Assembly (NCBI RefSeq): GCF_000091045.1
Contig: NC_006682.1
Location: 148,501-212,500, forward strand
Reading direction: 5' to 3'
Source of the DNA: Cryptococcus deneoformans JEC21
Taxonomy: Eukaryota > Basidiomycota > Tremellomycetes > Tremellales > Cryptococcaceae
DNA: 64,000 bases
In this document: positions 1 through 10,117 of the stretch, piece after piece
How positions within the stretch are numbered: position 1 is the first letter of the stretch
Layout: each line of letters opens with the position of its first letter
Notes under the pieces: generated by a model
Database searches by the model: none
What the model saw: the letters and a program-made list of their open reading frames with translations, nothing else
What the model was told of the DNA's origin: nothing
Position numbers and translations under genes: made by a program

Positions 1-3000
1 CCAAAAGCGAGAGGTGAAGAGAGCGTCACGATCCGAGGTGATGGAGAGCGGTAAGCCATAGCGAGAGACCCAACAGTTCCAGAAGAGAAGGGCGAGGTCG
101 CGAGCGTTGAGGGTGGTGGAGCATGGGACGAGTTCGATGAAGCCAGTTAACCGGTCGGTGATGGTGAGGAGATAGTCGTGGCCGCCAGCGCTGGGTAGAG
201 GACCAACAAAATCCATAGCGATATCGTCGAATTTGTCGCGAGGGACCGGCAGCGGATGCAAGGGACCGACAGGTTTTTTGGTGGATGCATTTGCCTGTTG
301 ACATGAGTGACAAGCACGGACGAACTCACGGACATCTCCAACCAAGCCTTCCCAGAAGTAGCCTTCACGTAATACCTCCACTGTTTTCTCTATGCCCAAG
401 TGTGCTGCAGTGCCTTCATGTGCTTGACGCATAAGGGCCTCACGAAGAGTGCCAACGTCGGGGATGCAGAGGCGGTTATCGAGAAGGAGGAGAGTATGAG
501 TGTCATGGGGGATGGTAGAGACGCCAGGAGCTGTGGTAGGATCAGCGAGCCAGTCCTTGAACAGATTCTCACGGTCATAACCCTGGGCAATGGTACGAAT
601 AATCTCCGGTGCTAATGTGGGAGCGAAGGTGACCACGGGGGCGAGAATACAATTGTCGGGCTCGGGCAGGGCGGGATCGGTGGGCGGAAGAGTGTCGGAG
701 CCAATGTGTCGTGAAAGATGGTCGGCTAAGACGTTATGTTCACCCTTGATATACTCTATACGAACGTCGAAGTCTTTGAGGATGTCCAGCCAGCGGATTT
801 GTCGAGAGGACAAGTTGCGTTGACCTAAGAACCATTTGAGCGTAAAATGATCTGTGAAAGCATACACGGGAATACCATAAAGGAAAGGGCGCCAATGATC
901 AAGAGAATGGACGATGGCCAGGAGTTCGCGCTCGTGTGTGGAGTAGTTGCGTTGTGCAGAGTTGAACGAGCGGGAATCGTAGGCGACAGGTTGAGCGTTT
1001 TCCTTGGTAGTACCGACGCCTATCCAGGCGCCCATGCCGACTTTGGATGCATCTGTGGTGAGGAAAACCTTGAGAGTACCAGCCTTGACAGCATCATAGT
1101 CGATTGTAGTCAAGCAGGGAACAGTACTCACGGCGCGACGCAAAGCGTCAAAGGCTACCCGTTCCTTAGGCCCATAGTTCCACCTCCAACCCTGCCATGA
1201 CTCTTGCAAACGGCCCTTATGCTCCTTCAAGTGCCTGTAGTAGGCTTTCTCGGCGGCGGTGTTGGGAGGGAGACATGCGTGCAAGACCGAAGCGTGAGTA
1301 GCAAGGCTGGGTATGAACTCACGGAGATAGTTCAATAAACCAAGAAACGAGTGTAAAGCCTTGGGAGTCGTGGGGTGAGGGAACTGTTCAATGCGTGCGA
1401 TTTTCGTGGGGTCGGGGAGTATCTGACCAGGACGGATGACATGGCCGAGGAAAGAGGTTTCGGTGAGGTAGAACTGTGATTTCTCACGAGAACAGCGCAA
1501 ACCACTCCGACGCAGAGCTGCGAGAACACTCACACAATTTCGACGAAGATCCTCGCTGTCCGTTCCCCAGATGATGATATCGTCCACGTATGCCTCGCAA
1601 CATTCTCCAGCGAGACCTTGCAGTGCTTCATTGATGCGGCGTTGTTGGGCAGCAGGTGCATTCCGAATGCCCTGCGGCATGACGACCCATTCCAGCAACC
1701 CAAGCGGTGTTGTAATCGCCGTCTTGTGAATGTCGTCGTCCTTCATCAACGTCTGAAAGAAGGCATCCTTACAGTCGAGCTTGGCGAAAAGATTGCCGCG
1801 TCGAGCAGCACGGTGCAAGATGTCCTGGATGTTTCCCATAGGATACATGTCGGGCACGGTCTGGTTATTGAGTGCGCGAAAATCGCAGACGAGACGGTGT
1901 TGGCCATTGGGTTTCTTGACGAGAAAAGCAGGTGACGCCCAAGGAGAACTAGAGTAGCGTAGACGACCTGCATTCAGATGTTCAGCAATCATCTCACGGA
2001 AACGGGGCAAAAGAGTTTCAGGAACCCGGTAGGGAGCTGCATGACTGGGCGTAGCGTTAGGTTTCAAGATGATTTCGAACCTAACACCACTCTTGGTCTT
2101 CGTAATGCTTGGGAAATCGGCTACATCACCCAGTTTGTCACAAAAAACTTCTGCAAAGTCGTTCTTGAGTTGTGCAATGATCTCGGCGTAGGAAGCAGTT
2201 TCGGCCGCACCGAGAGAGACAGAATTTGATGAAGGAATCGCCGAAAATTTGGTGGTTATCGCCGAAGGCTGAGGCGCGACAGGAGTTTGCGAAACTTTTG
2301 ACTTGTGAAAAATTTTGGAGTGAGGCGTGGGAACGGTGACGTCTTCGTTTGGCGCGGCAGCAGTTGTCGAAACTTCTGACTTGTGAAAAATTTTGGAGTG
2401 GCGCATGGGAACGGTGACGTCAGTCCCGGCGAGAGGAGAAATTTTCGCATCATGAGCAACTGGTGGGGGACTCGTGGGAACGGCGACGTCATTGCCGGTG
2501 AGAACTTTCCCAGAGTTGCTCAAGAGACGCCGAAAAAGAGGACTTTGATCAAGTAGATGATAGCGCTTGCAGAAATTGAGACCCAAGATCCCATCATATG
2601 TACCGTTCAACTCCATGACAACTCCTTCGCCTGAATATATTGCATGTCGAACCCTAAACGTTCCACTCGTCACATCTCTGACTACCGGCCCAGGTTTCCC
2701 ACCAGCCAACCGCACAGTACGCTCCACTGCGTCCTTTCGGACTTTCCAACCTAGTCTAGCTACCACTGACGGATCAAAGAAGGATGTACCAGCGCCCGTG
2801 TCGAGGAGAAATCGGAGAGGAGGGGGAGGGGCAATCGAGGTACGTCCGTCAGCGGCAGCAGAGGCTTGAATGACTAGAGGAGGATGAAACAGTGCGTACG
2901 AGGTCTCGTCTGAGTCAATAGACGTCTCAAGCTGGAGATGGTCGTCAAGCTGACTGGTAAGTTCTTGGATGAGGATCTCGTGGTTGTCGACGTGGCGAGA

Positions 3001-3990
3001 GTTGACACGCGTAGGACCACGGCGGTTGGGACAGGTTTTGAAGTTGTGGCCCACCTTGCGGCAGTCATTGCATCGGTTTTCTTTGGCGAAAAGTTCGCGA
3101 ATGTGTTTGCCCGCAGGCGAGAGGTAGTAGGGTAGGGGGTTGTGGGCTTGATAATAATGGCTGAGGGGGTGTGCCAGGTGCGGTTGGCTTTGCGGAGTGG
3201 CCGAAGCTTGCGGTTTGATACGAGTGTGAGTGGGTTGATCCCGGTTCTCCAAGTACTTGACAACTGTCAGTTCTAACAGGTTGCGTACCTCGTCCAAGCT
3301 TCCATTCCTGAACTCCGGCGTCGTCATCAAACGAATGAATAATGGCTCGGGACAAGCGCCGCGGTAAAGGGTGGCCATAGAGGTGTCACTGGGATAGAGG
3401 TCAGTGCCCATCAAATTGTGTCGGTGTTGTATGGCTTGGTTATCGAAGGTTTCCCAGTCGCTAACCTGATTGAACTGTAGGCGGAGGAGGGAACGAAGTT
3501 CTTTCTGATCCCAGGCGAGCGGCATCGCTGCCTTTTTGAAAGCCACTGTCCATGCGTCCCATCCCGACTCGCCATCTGCTTCCATCATCCGACCAGTAGT
3601 CCTCACCCATGCTTTCAGCGCGGTACATTCGATAGAGTTGTTCGCCACCTCCAGGATAATGACTCGCAGTTTCTCTGTCTGGGCATCGTCATCTTGAGGG
3701 GAAAAAAGCGAATTAGTCCGGAGAAGTTTCTCTAGACGATCAATGTGAAGAAGAACAGCTGGAGCATCACGAATGGGACCAGTAAAGTTCGGAATGCTGG
3801 AGGCTTGTGGGATAGTTACTTCTCGAGGTTTGTGATTCCCCTGAGTACCGAAGAGGCTTTGCTGACTGGTTAATTTCGACATGTGGAGGATAACAGCTGC
3901 CACCTGAGCATTGATGTCTCCTTCGACAGGAGATGCGTTTGCCTCCTCCGAGGGAGGAGTGTCTTTGAGCGTTTGACCCTTGGGGGGCAT
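1..3990 (-). CDS. E1 Gag-Pol polyprotein, partial (runs off left edge)
   Basis: This single reading frame stays open from an ATG at 3988-3990 to position 1 (1330 codons in view), so it has no stop inside the window. Residue positions are approximate. A Gag region is followed by a CCHC knuckle near residue 307 (CNDCRKVGHNFKTC), an aspartic protease with LLDTGAG near 395, reverse transcriptase with YVDDIIIWG near 801, RNase H with TTDAS near 977, an integrase zinc region ending CHSC near 1225, and the first two integrase acidic residues in MDFVGPLP near 1259 and SDRD near 1316. The third acidic residue and the C-terminus lie beyond the edge. The domain order PR-RT-RH-IN is that of Ty3/gypsy (Metaviridae). 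A later in-frame ATG at 3880-3882 is an alternative start. Confidence 0.9.
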   Translation of the reverse strand, partial: MPPKGQTLKDTPPSEEANASPVEGDINAQVAAVILHMSKLTSQQSLFGTQGNHKPREVTIPQASSIPNFTGPIRDAPAVLLHIDRLEKLLRTNSLFSPQDDDAQTEKLRVIILEVANNSIECTALKAWVRTTGRMMEADGESGWDAWTVAFKKAAMPLAWDQKELRSLLRLQFNQVSDWETFDNQAIQHRHNLMGTDLYPSDTSMATLYRGACPEPLFIRLMTTPEFRNGSLDEVRNLLELTVVKYLENRDQPTHTRIKPQASATPQSQPHLAHPLSHYYQAHNPLPYYLSPAGKHIRELFAKENRCNDCRKVGHNFKTCPNRRGPTRVNSRHVDNHEILIQELTSQLDDHLQLETSIDSDETSYALFHPPLVIQASAAADGRTSIAPPPPLRFLLDTGAGTSFFDPSVVARLGWKVRKDAVERTVRLAGGKPGPVVRDVTSGTFRVRHAIYSGEGVVMELNGTYDGILGLNFCKRYHLLDQSPLFRRLLSNSGKVLTGNDVAVPTSPPPVAHDAKISPLAGTDVTVPMRHSKIFHKSEVSTTAAAPNEDVTVPTPHSKIFHKSKVSQTPVAPQPSAITTKFSAIPSSNSVSLGAAETASYAEIIAQLKNDFAEVFCDKLGDVADFPSITKTKSGVRFEIILKPNATPSHAAPYRVPETLLPRFREMIAEHLNAGRLRYSSSPWASPAFLVKKPNGQHRLVCDFRALNNQTVPDMYPMGNIQDILHRAARRGNLFAKLDCKDAFFQTLMKDDDIHKTAITTPLGLLEWVVMPQGIRNAPAAQQRRINEALQGLAGECCEAYVDDIIIWGTDSEDLRRNCVSVLAALRRSGLRCSREKSQFYLTETSFLGHVIRPGQILPDPTKIARIEQFPHPTTPKALHSFLGLLNYLREFIPSLATHASVLHACLPPNTAAEKAYYRHLKEHKGRLQESWQGWRWNYGPKERVAFDALRRAVSTVPCLTTIDYDAVKAGTLKVFLTTDASKVGMGAWIGVGTTKENAQPVAYDSRSFNSAQRNYSTHERELLAIVHSLDHWRPFLYGIPVYAFTDHFTLKWFLGQRNLSSRQIRWLDILKDFDVRIEYIKGEHNVLADHLSRHIGSDTLPPTDPALPEPDNCILAPVVTFAPTLAPEIIRTIAQGYDRENLFKDWLADPTTAPGVSTIPHDTHTLLLLDNRLCIPDVGTLREALMRQAHEGTAAHLGIEKTVEVLREGYFWEGLVGDVREFVRACHSCQQANASTKKPVGPLHPLPVPRDKFDDIAMDFVGPLPSAGGHDYLLTITDRLTGFIELVPCSTTLNARDLALLFWNCWVSRYGLPLSITSDRDALFTSRFW

Positions 3991-4057
3991 GAGGGGCGTT
4001 TGAGCGTTTGGTGAGTGGGCGTTTGGCGTTATTTTGTGTGCGTTGTTTTGAAAAAAG

Positions 4058-4490
4058 TGTAGACACTGGGTGTCTCACTGAGTGTCGTAGTAGTATAGTG
4101 TGTAGTTGACTAGCAAAACATGCACTGGTTGTAATACATGTGGATTGAGTATTGAAGAACTACAACAATATGCGACTACTATTTTACTAAGTACCAACTG
4201 TGTGTCAGAAAGTAAAGTTACACACATCAAATGCCACGTCATTACTAAGTATTTCAAATGTAACATTATACACATGGAATGTTACATAATCTGGATGATT
4301 ACATACACAACAAATATCGCTGAATATTCATACAGCTTATACATGGGAATGCATGCATGTAAATGCACTGCATAAATTCCTGCATGTAAATGCGATGCAT
4401 AAATTCCTGCATATGCAATATGCATAGGAGGATGCATGCACAAAGACTGCATGCATGGAGAATAAATGAGTATAGTGCTCTGCACTTACA
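4058..4490 (-). repeat. 5' LTR of E1
   Basis: The LTR begins TGTAGACACTGG and ends CTCTGCACTTACA on the plus strand. It lies just upstream of the E1 start codon. Its two ends resemble those of the reverse complement of the D-type LTRs at 12083-12582 and 24658-25181, so E1 and E3 belong to related families. It holds AT-rich sequence with several ATGCAT-containing words. Confidence 0.8.
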
Positions 4491-4599
4491 CGCGCGCAAC
4501 TTGGTGGAAGAAGCGGAAGCAAATTGAAACGCGGCTCGAAATTAGAAGCTGGGGAAAGTGGTGACCGTGGGTCACTGGGTCGGAGGCTAGCCTCTTACA
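4491..4599 (-). repeat. 3' LTR of E2a, fragment (109 bp)
   Basis: This matches the right-hand end of the complete E2 LTR at 10118-10828 and ends in CTCTTACA. The rest of this LTR is separated by the E1 insertion and lies outside the window. Confidence 0.88.
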
Positions 4600-4615
4600 C
4601 CCTCCCCCTCCTGGA
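4600..4615 (-). other. Polypurine tract of E2a
   Basis: Read on the minus strand this is a purine run (AGGAGGGGGAGGG) directly before the TGTAAGAGG start of the 3' LTR, the expected site of plus-strand priming. Confidence 0.75.
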
Positions 4616-5096
4616 TGAGACGGAGTATGTGAGGGAGAAGAAGGAAATGAGACACACACACACTAGAAAACTGTAGAAGCTGGGCTTCAATGAGGGGCCA
4701 GGCTGAGAGACAATCCATGAAACATGTTGACTGAGGGAAACCCCCACCACGAAAAAACTCCCTGGCCTTTTGGCTTCTTTTCAGATTCTTTGTCTGGGGA
4801 TAAAAAAAATGGGGGGTGGGGGAACCTCTTGTCTGTCTTCAGGCCCGTGAGGAAGGGGGGGAGGAAACTGAAGGAGAAATAAACGGACGAGAAAAAAATG
4901 AGAAAACACGGCACGAAGGAAAAAAAAGGGGGGAACGGAATTGAAAACCTGGACAGGGGTGGGCTGGGGACTTGAGGGGGGGGTGGTTTGGCATCTGTGC
5001 GAAGGTGTCAGCCTGGTCTGAGGGGTAGATGAGGAAAAAAAGGGTGTTAGGGAGGGTGTATACAGCTCACGACGGAGTGTGGCCATGTCGGGACCG
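4616..5096 (-). other. E2a 3' untranslated region, no gene supported
   Basis: This lies between the pol stop at 5097 and the polypurine tract. It is rich in purine or pyrimidine runs. A long overlapping frame (4781-5572, minus) crosses it, but I see no recognisable domain in that frame. Confidence 0.6.
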
Positions 5097-8000
5097 TTAA
5101 CCCTGGGTGAACATCTGAGGAACATCAGTAGTAACGTCCAGTACGTCGAGATGTAGCTCATCTTCGCCAATAAAGTCTTCCCAAGCCTCCTGCCAACCTG
5201 CATAGTCCTGCGCCGTATCGCGACTGAGCCACCGAGCCTTGGGGCCTTCACCGGCGAGGCGGGCGCGCACTTGATAGACCTTTGGATGATTTCCCTTGGG
5301 GGTGAGGGTGCGGTCTTCAAGGATTTGGAGGATGCGTGGCGAGGAAACTGCCGGGCGGTCGAGTAGGCGAGGAACCGCGTGCTGGTGATACTGTTCGGAC
5401 TCCCGGTATGGCTTGAGGCGCGAAACATGGCGGCGAGGCGTCGACTGTGTTGAGGTGACGGGGACATCCAATTCATAGAGTGATTGCTCGGGAAATGCCT
5501 GGAGGATGGTGAAGGGGCCTTCCCAGCGGGGCATGAACTTCGCAGAACGGTTAGTGGCGGTCTTATATTCATGACGGAACTCAGCTGTGTTCAAGTAGAC
5601 TTTGTCTCCCGGGTGGTAAACAGGGTCCGGCCGACGATGTTTGTTGGCTTGAACACTTTGCCGATGCTTAGCGAGAAGCAGTTCGTCACGAGCGATGCCC
5701 TCTTCGAGGGCCATGCGTTGGGCAGCGAGATCCCATTCGGAAGCCGTAGGTTGAGCGAGGGACGGGTCCGTAGCTGATGTTGAGGGGAGGAGCGGCGGAG
5801 TGAGTGACAGGCGTTTCCCGAAAACGAGCTCGGCGGGGGTGTGGTGGGTTGAGCGTCGGATGGTGTTGTTCATTGCGAAGGCGACCCGCTGTAGGTTAGC
5901 TGCCCAATTTCGGCCTTGGTCGTCAGTCCAGGTGCGCAGGATCTGAATGACTGTCTTGTTAGATCGTTCTGATATACCATCGGTCTGGGGGTGGTATGCT
6001 GTGGACATCTTTAGCTTAGTGCCCAGGAGGGAATTCAACCGACGCCATGACGCAGCAGTGAATAACTTATCGCGGTCTGAGACGATGGATTGTGGTACCC
6101 CATATTTAGAAACCCAGTGGTCGTAGTAGAGTTGAGCAAAAGCGGAGGACGTGAGCGTCGTGACTGTTGGTATGAGAGCGACCCAGCCGGTGAGGCGATC
6201 GGTAATGACGATGAGATAGTCGAAGCTGTGTGATTGCGGTAGTGGCCCCACGAAGTCTATGCCTATGTCGGAGAATTTGGCGGGAGGAACTGGTAATGAG
6301 TGTAGTAGTCCGGGAGGTTTGGTGGTGGTAGCTTTGGATGTCTGACAGGCTGGGCAAGTGCTGACAAAGTCCTTTACGTCACTAGCCATACCATCCCAGA
6401 AGTACTTACAACGCAATAGTTCAAGTGTTTTCTCCACCCCGAAATGGCCCATCGCATCGTGGCATTCCTGTAGGCACTGTTCTCGTAAGGTCAGTACTTC
6501 GGGGATGCAGAGCCGGTCCTCATATGTCAGCACCGTCCTGACCCCCCGTGCTCCGTTGACTTCGGCTGTGCGGACACCCGGAGGGCAGCGGTCTACTTCC
6601 CTCCAAATGCTCATTACTGGGTCCTGCCCATACCCTTCAGCCACTGCATCCAGGAAAGCTGCGTTTGGTGAGAGAACCATCATGGTGAGGGCGTTGACGT
6701 GGGCGTCGGAGTTGCGGAGCCGGGAGAAAGCGTCGGCGATGACATTAGTGGCCCCTGGAATATGGGAAATCTGGAGGTCGTAATCGGCGAGTACTAGTAG
6801 CCATCGCTTCTGACGTTCGGACAGATTTGGTTGTTGAAAGAACCACTTGAGAGTCGCATGGTCCGTCATGACGTGCACCGGGACGCCGAGAAGTAGAGGC
6901 CGCCACTCTTTGAGGGCGTGGATGATGGCGCATAACTCTTTTTCGTGTACCGGATAATTTCGTTCAGCGGCGGTGAGAGAGCGGGAATCGTAGGCGATAG
7001 GTTGAGCGTTGTCGGGGGATAGACCCGTGCCCAACCAGGCACCGAGGCCGGTGTTGCTTGCGTCGGTGAAAAGGTAGAGATTGGTTTGACCTGCGAGGAT
7101 AGCTTCATGGGAAAGGGGGGACAGACCTGTGATACGTGCCACCATTTCCTTCAGCGCCTCAAACGCATCTTGCGCCGACGTTGTCCACTTCCATACCCAA
7201 CTCAGTGATTCTAATCGCTCGGCTGGGAGGCCCTTGGCTAGTTGACGTTTACGGGATTCATACGCTTTCTCTGCTGTCTTGTTCGGAGGGAGAAGAGCCG
7301 TGAGAACGGACGTCTTGGTGGCGATGTGTGGGATGAATTTGCGTAAATACTGGAGAAGGCCAAGAAAAGATCGGAGGTCTTTCACACAACCAGGAGATGG
7401 CCATGCGCGTAGTGCTTCGACTTTCTTCGGATCTGGCCCAATGTGATTGGGGGAGATTACGTGGCCCAGGAAGGATACTGAGTCGACGAAAAATTTCGAC
7501 TTGCTAGGCGAGCAAACAAACCCGCTGTTACGTAAAGCCGTGAGAACCGCGCGAATATTTTTCGCTAAGTCAGAGTCGGTCGCGCCCCAAATGATGATAT
7601 CATCGACATATGCTTCACAACAAACGCTGATGAGGTTACGTAAAGCCTCGTTGAGGCGGCGTTGTTGTGTTGCCGGCGAGTTGCACGCACCTTGCGGCAT
7701 CACAACCCATTCGTATAAACCCCAGGGAGTGCTGATTGCCGTTTTCTCGATATCAGGCTCATGCATGAGCGTCTGAAAAAATGCATCGGTAAGGTCGAGT
7801 TTGGCGAAAACCTTGCCACGAGCGGCGCGTTGAAGAATGTCGTCAATGTTGGGAACCGGGGTTCGATCTTTAACCGTAACACTATTGAGGCCGCGAAAAT
7901 CGCAGAGGAAACGGAATTTGCCATTTTCTTTCTTAATGAGGAAAGCAGGGGCGGCCCAAGGGGAACTGGATGGACGGAGGCGGCCTGCGGTACGGTGTTT

Positions 8001-10055
8001 CTCGATTTCTTGTCGAAGGGTGTCGCGCCACGCTAACGGTACTCGAAATCCAGCTCGAGCGACAGGCATCGCATCAGGAAGAATGTTTATTCGGTGGCGG
8101 ACTTGGGAGGTGGACGAACAAATGGGCGGGTAGTGGGAGACGTCAGAGATATTGGCTGGAAGGATGTCGGCAAATTCACGGAGGATGGCGTCGGAGTGGG
8201 AGTGGTGTTCAGTGCTGACAGTCGGGGATTCGACTGGTGTGATGGAGTTGAGTTGTAGTTGCACAAGCGATGTATAGGATGACCCCCCTGCATTGAGGAG
8301 GTGATTTAAACGCTCCGCCCCATCAAATAGGCGGTGTTGACGACAGAACTGTAATCCGAGGATAAGGCGGTATCGTGGACCAAGGGCCATGGCGTAGAAT
8401 GGGGTAGCGTTGTAGGTAGTGTCACCAATGATTACATCCACTACATACTCCTGGTCTACGACTGGACCCGCCCGATTGTCTGCCATTTTGGTCCCCACCG
8501 GTATAATCGGCCGTCCTTGCCATCCCTGTTGCTCTGCGTACGCCCGGTCAACGACGTTGATGCCAGCGCCGCAATCAACGAGTGCTGGGACAGTGTCTCC
8601 GTCAGCCTTGAAACGGCAATTGACCATGATGAGAGGTACTGACCCAGCGAGCGCAGACGAGGCATCCTGTACTAGAGTGTCTGTGACAGGGTCGACAGCG
8701 AAAACGCCGTGGTGGTCGGACTCGTCGTCGTCGGCAAGGGAGACGAGGTTAGCGACCGGCACGGACGCGGAGGCGTTGGGCGGGGTGGAGGGGGGGCGGG
8801 TTGGGCAGATAAGGCGGTGATGGCCGACAACGCGGCATGAGAAACACGCGTTGATGCTTTGAAGATAGGCGCGGGCAGATCGGCCGGCGTCACCGAGGGG
8901 GAGCCGTTTGGCGGGGTCGAGCCAGTCGAGCTGTTGTGCGGTGTAGCCCTTCGTGGTGGTGGAGGGGGCGGGGGCGAGTTTGGCAATGAGTGGAGGTGCG
9001 AGGGCGGGAGCGATGACGTTGGCGACGGTTGGTGGGTGGCGGGGGCGTGTCGGCACCTGAAGGAAACGCGCCTCAAGCATGGCGTCATCGATGACGTCCA
9101 TCATGATCTCGTATAGGTCGGCCGACGTTGCGGAGAGCACCGTTTTGCCACGTGCGCGGAGAGCAGCTTTGGTGCGGTGAGTAACCAAGGCATCGACACC
9201 GTCCAATAGTCGGCGGTTGACGTCCACGTCGCTGAGGGGGTCCTCGAAGTCATGAAGAATGCCTTGGTAACTGATAACAAGGTGAAAGAATGCATCGAAC
9301 GCGGCGGGTGTGGTGTCCAAGCAGCGGAGCTGCATGAATCGGTGGCGGAGTTTGGACTCCCAGCCGCGGGCGAGAATGTGAGACTTAAGGGAGACTTGCC
9401 ATGCATCCCAAGTTTCGGCGTGTTTGCCATGGAGCTCGAGCCACGTGGTGAACCGGCCGCCCGATTGGGAGATCGAGGTATTTGCCACCGAAATCTTCCA
9501 CGCGTGCTCAGCCGGGCCGGGGCTCCAGTGTAGGAGGGCGTCACGGAAATAGGTCTCCAAGGCGAGGAGATGTCGCTGGAGCGCGAACGGGTCGGCGGAG
9601 GAGTGAGTCCCAAGTCGCGGCGGGGAGATCTTGTCCGGGCGGGACCCGCGTGTGGAGGGGGGGACGTGACGATCGTGGCCTGTGGTGGCTTGATCGGCTA
9701 GCGCTTGGGTGGAACGAAGGAGTCCGGCAACAATAGATTTAAGCTCGTCGATCTCAGGAACGGCCGGGCCGGAAAAGGCAGTGGTGAGGCCCGGGGTCTT
9801 TCGGTAGATTGCACCCGTGGTATCGTGTACAGGGGTTGCGTAGTTTACCATCTTTTCGTCGGGTAGGTCAGGCACCGAAGGCACCGCGTTTGAAGTTGTG
9901 GGCGAAGCCAAATTTTCTCCGGAGCCCGCGGACGATAGGTGGTCGTCCGTGAATGTGCCGAAGATGGGAACGCCAGTGGGGTGATGCCCGATGATGGGAC
10001 GGGAAGTCACCTCGTCGTACGCAATGATGGGTTGGCCCTGAGAATCAAACGCCAT
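5097..10055 (-). CDS. E2a Gag-Pol polyprotein
   Basis: This frame of about 1652 codons starts at the ATG at 10053-10055. The frame is open upstream to 10133, but only through a TTG inside the LTR. Approximate residues: Gag with a CCHC knuckle near 403 (CFSCRVVGHHRLIC); protease near 492 with DCG in place of the usual DSG/DTG; reverse transcriptase with YVDDIIIWG near 816; RNase H with LFTDAS near 996; integrase zinc region near 1200-1240; integrase core with GIDFVGP near 1266, VSDRD near 1326 and ISERSN near 1359; a GPF module near 1512; and a C-terminal region resembling a degenerate chromodomain near 1560-1640. No internal stop is present, so the element may be active. It is most like a fungal chromovirus of the Tcn type described in Cryptococcus; the exact family name is not assigned. 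Confidence 0.95.
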   Translation of the reverse strand: MAFDSQGQPIIAYDEVTSRPIIGHHPTGVPIFGTFTDDHLSSAGSGENLASPTTSNAVPSVPDLPDEKMVNYATPVHDTTGAIYRKTPGLTTAFSGPAVPEIDELKSIVAGLLRSTQALADQATTGHDRHVPPSTRGSRPDKISPPRLGTHSSADPFALQRHLLALETYFRDALLHWSPGPAEHAWKISVANTSISQSGGRFTTWLELHGKHAETWDAWQVSLKSHILARGWESKLRHRFMQLRCLDTTPAAFDAFFHLVISYQGILHDFEDPLSDVDVNRRLLDGVDALVTHRTKAALRARGKTVLSATSADLYEIMMDVIDDAMLEARFLQVPTRPRHPPTVANVIAPALAPPLIAKLAPAPSTTTKGYTAQQLDWLDPAKRLPLGDAGRSARAYLQSINACFSCRVVGHHRLICPTRPPSTPPNASASVPVANLVSLADDDESDHHGVFAVDPVTDTLVQDASSALAGSVPLIMVNCRFKADGDTVPALVDCGAGINVVDRAYAEQQGWQGRPIIPVGTKMADNRAGPVVDQEYVVDVIIGDTTYNATPFYAMALGPRYRLILGLQFCRQHRLFDGAERLNHLLNAGGSSYTSLVQLQLNSITPVESPTVSTEHHSHSDAILREFADILPANISDVSHYPPICSSTSQVRHRINILPDAMPVARAGFRVPLAWRDTLRQEIEKHRTAGRLRPSSSPWAAPAFLIKKENGKFRFLCDFRGLNSVTVKDRTPVPNIDDILQRAARGKVFAKLDLTDAFFQTLMHEPDIEKTAISTPWGLYEWVVMPQGACNSPATQQRRLNEALRNLISVCCEAYVDDIIIWGATDSDLAKNIRAVLTALRNSGFVCSPSKSKFFVDSVSFLGHVISPNHIGPDPKKVEALRAWPSPGCVKDLRSFLGLLQYLRKFIPHIATKTSVLTALLPPNKTAEKAYESRKRQLAKGLPAERLESLSWVWKWTTSAQDAFEALKEMVARITGLSPLSHEAILAGQTNLYLFTDASNTGLGAWLGTGLSPDNAQPIAYDSRSLTAAERNYPVHEKELCAIIHALKEWRPLLLGVPVHVMTDHATLKWFFQQPNLSERQKRWLLVLADYDLQISHIPGATNVIADAFSRLRNSDAHVNALTMMVLSPNAAFLDAVAEGYGQDPVMSIWREVDRCPPGVRTAEVNGARGVRTVLTYEDRLCIPEVLTLREQCLQECHDAMGHFGVEKTLELLRCKYFWDGMASDVKDFVSTCPACQTSKATTTKPPGLLHSLPVPPAKFSDIGIDFVGPLPQSHSFDYLIVITDRLTGWVALIPTVTTLTSSAFAQLYYDHWVSKYGVPQSIVSDRDKLFTAASWRRLNSLLGTKLKMSTAYHPQTDGISERSNKTVIQILRTWTDDQGRNWAANLQRVAFAMNNTIRRSTHHTPAELVFGKRLSLTPPLLPSTSATDPSLAQPTASEWDLAAQRMALEEGIARDELLLAKHRQSVQANKHRRPDPVYHPGDKVYLNTAEFRHEYKTATNRSAKFMPRWEGPFTILQAFPEQSLYELDVPVTSTQSTPRRHVSRLKPYRESEQYHQHAVPRLLDRPAVSSPRILQILEDRTLTPKGNHPKVYQVRARLAGEGPKARWLSRDTAQDYAGWQEAWEDFIGEDELHLDVLDVTTDVPQMFTQG

Positions 10056-10117
10056 GATGTATGTTGGTGTGGTGGAGTGTGGTGTGAATTGATTTGGGTA
10101 ATGAGTTTGAAAAAAAG

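Larger units (their letters stand above)
1..4490 (-). mobile_element. Ty3/gypsy LTR retrotransposon E1 (5' part, cut by window edge)
   Basis: The 5' LTR lies at 4058-4490 and one open gag-pol frame runs from 3990 leftwards off the window. The LTR right end abuts sequence that continues inside the 3' LTR of element E2a (4491-4599), so E1 inserted into that LTR. The 3' end and 3' LTR are outside the window, so the target duplication cannot be tested. The open frame suggests a young copy. Confidence 0.9.

Noticed and set aside
26..3355. Several short minus-strand open frames over E1
   Set aside because: They are out-of-frame shadows of the single Gag-Pol frame, which is open to the window edge and therefore has no visible stop.
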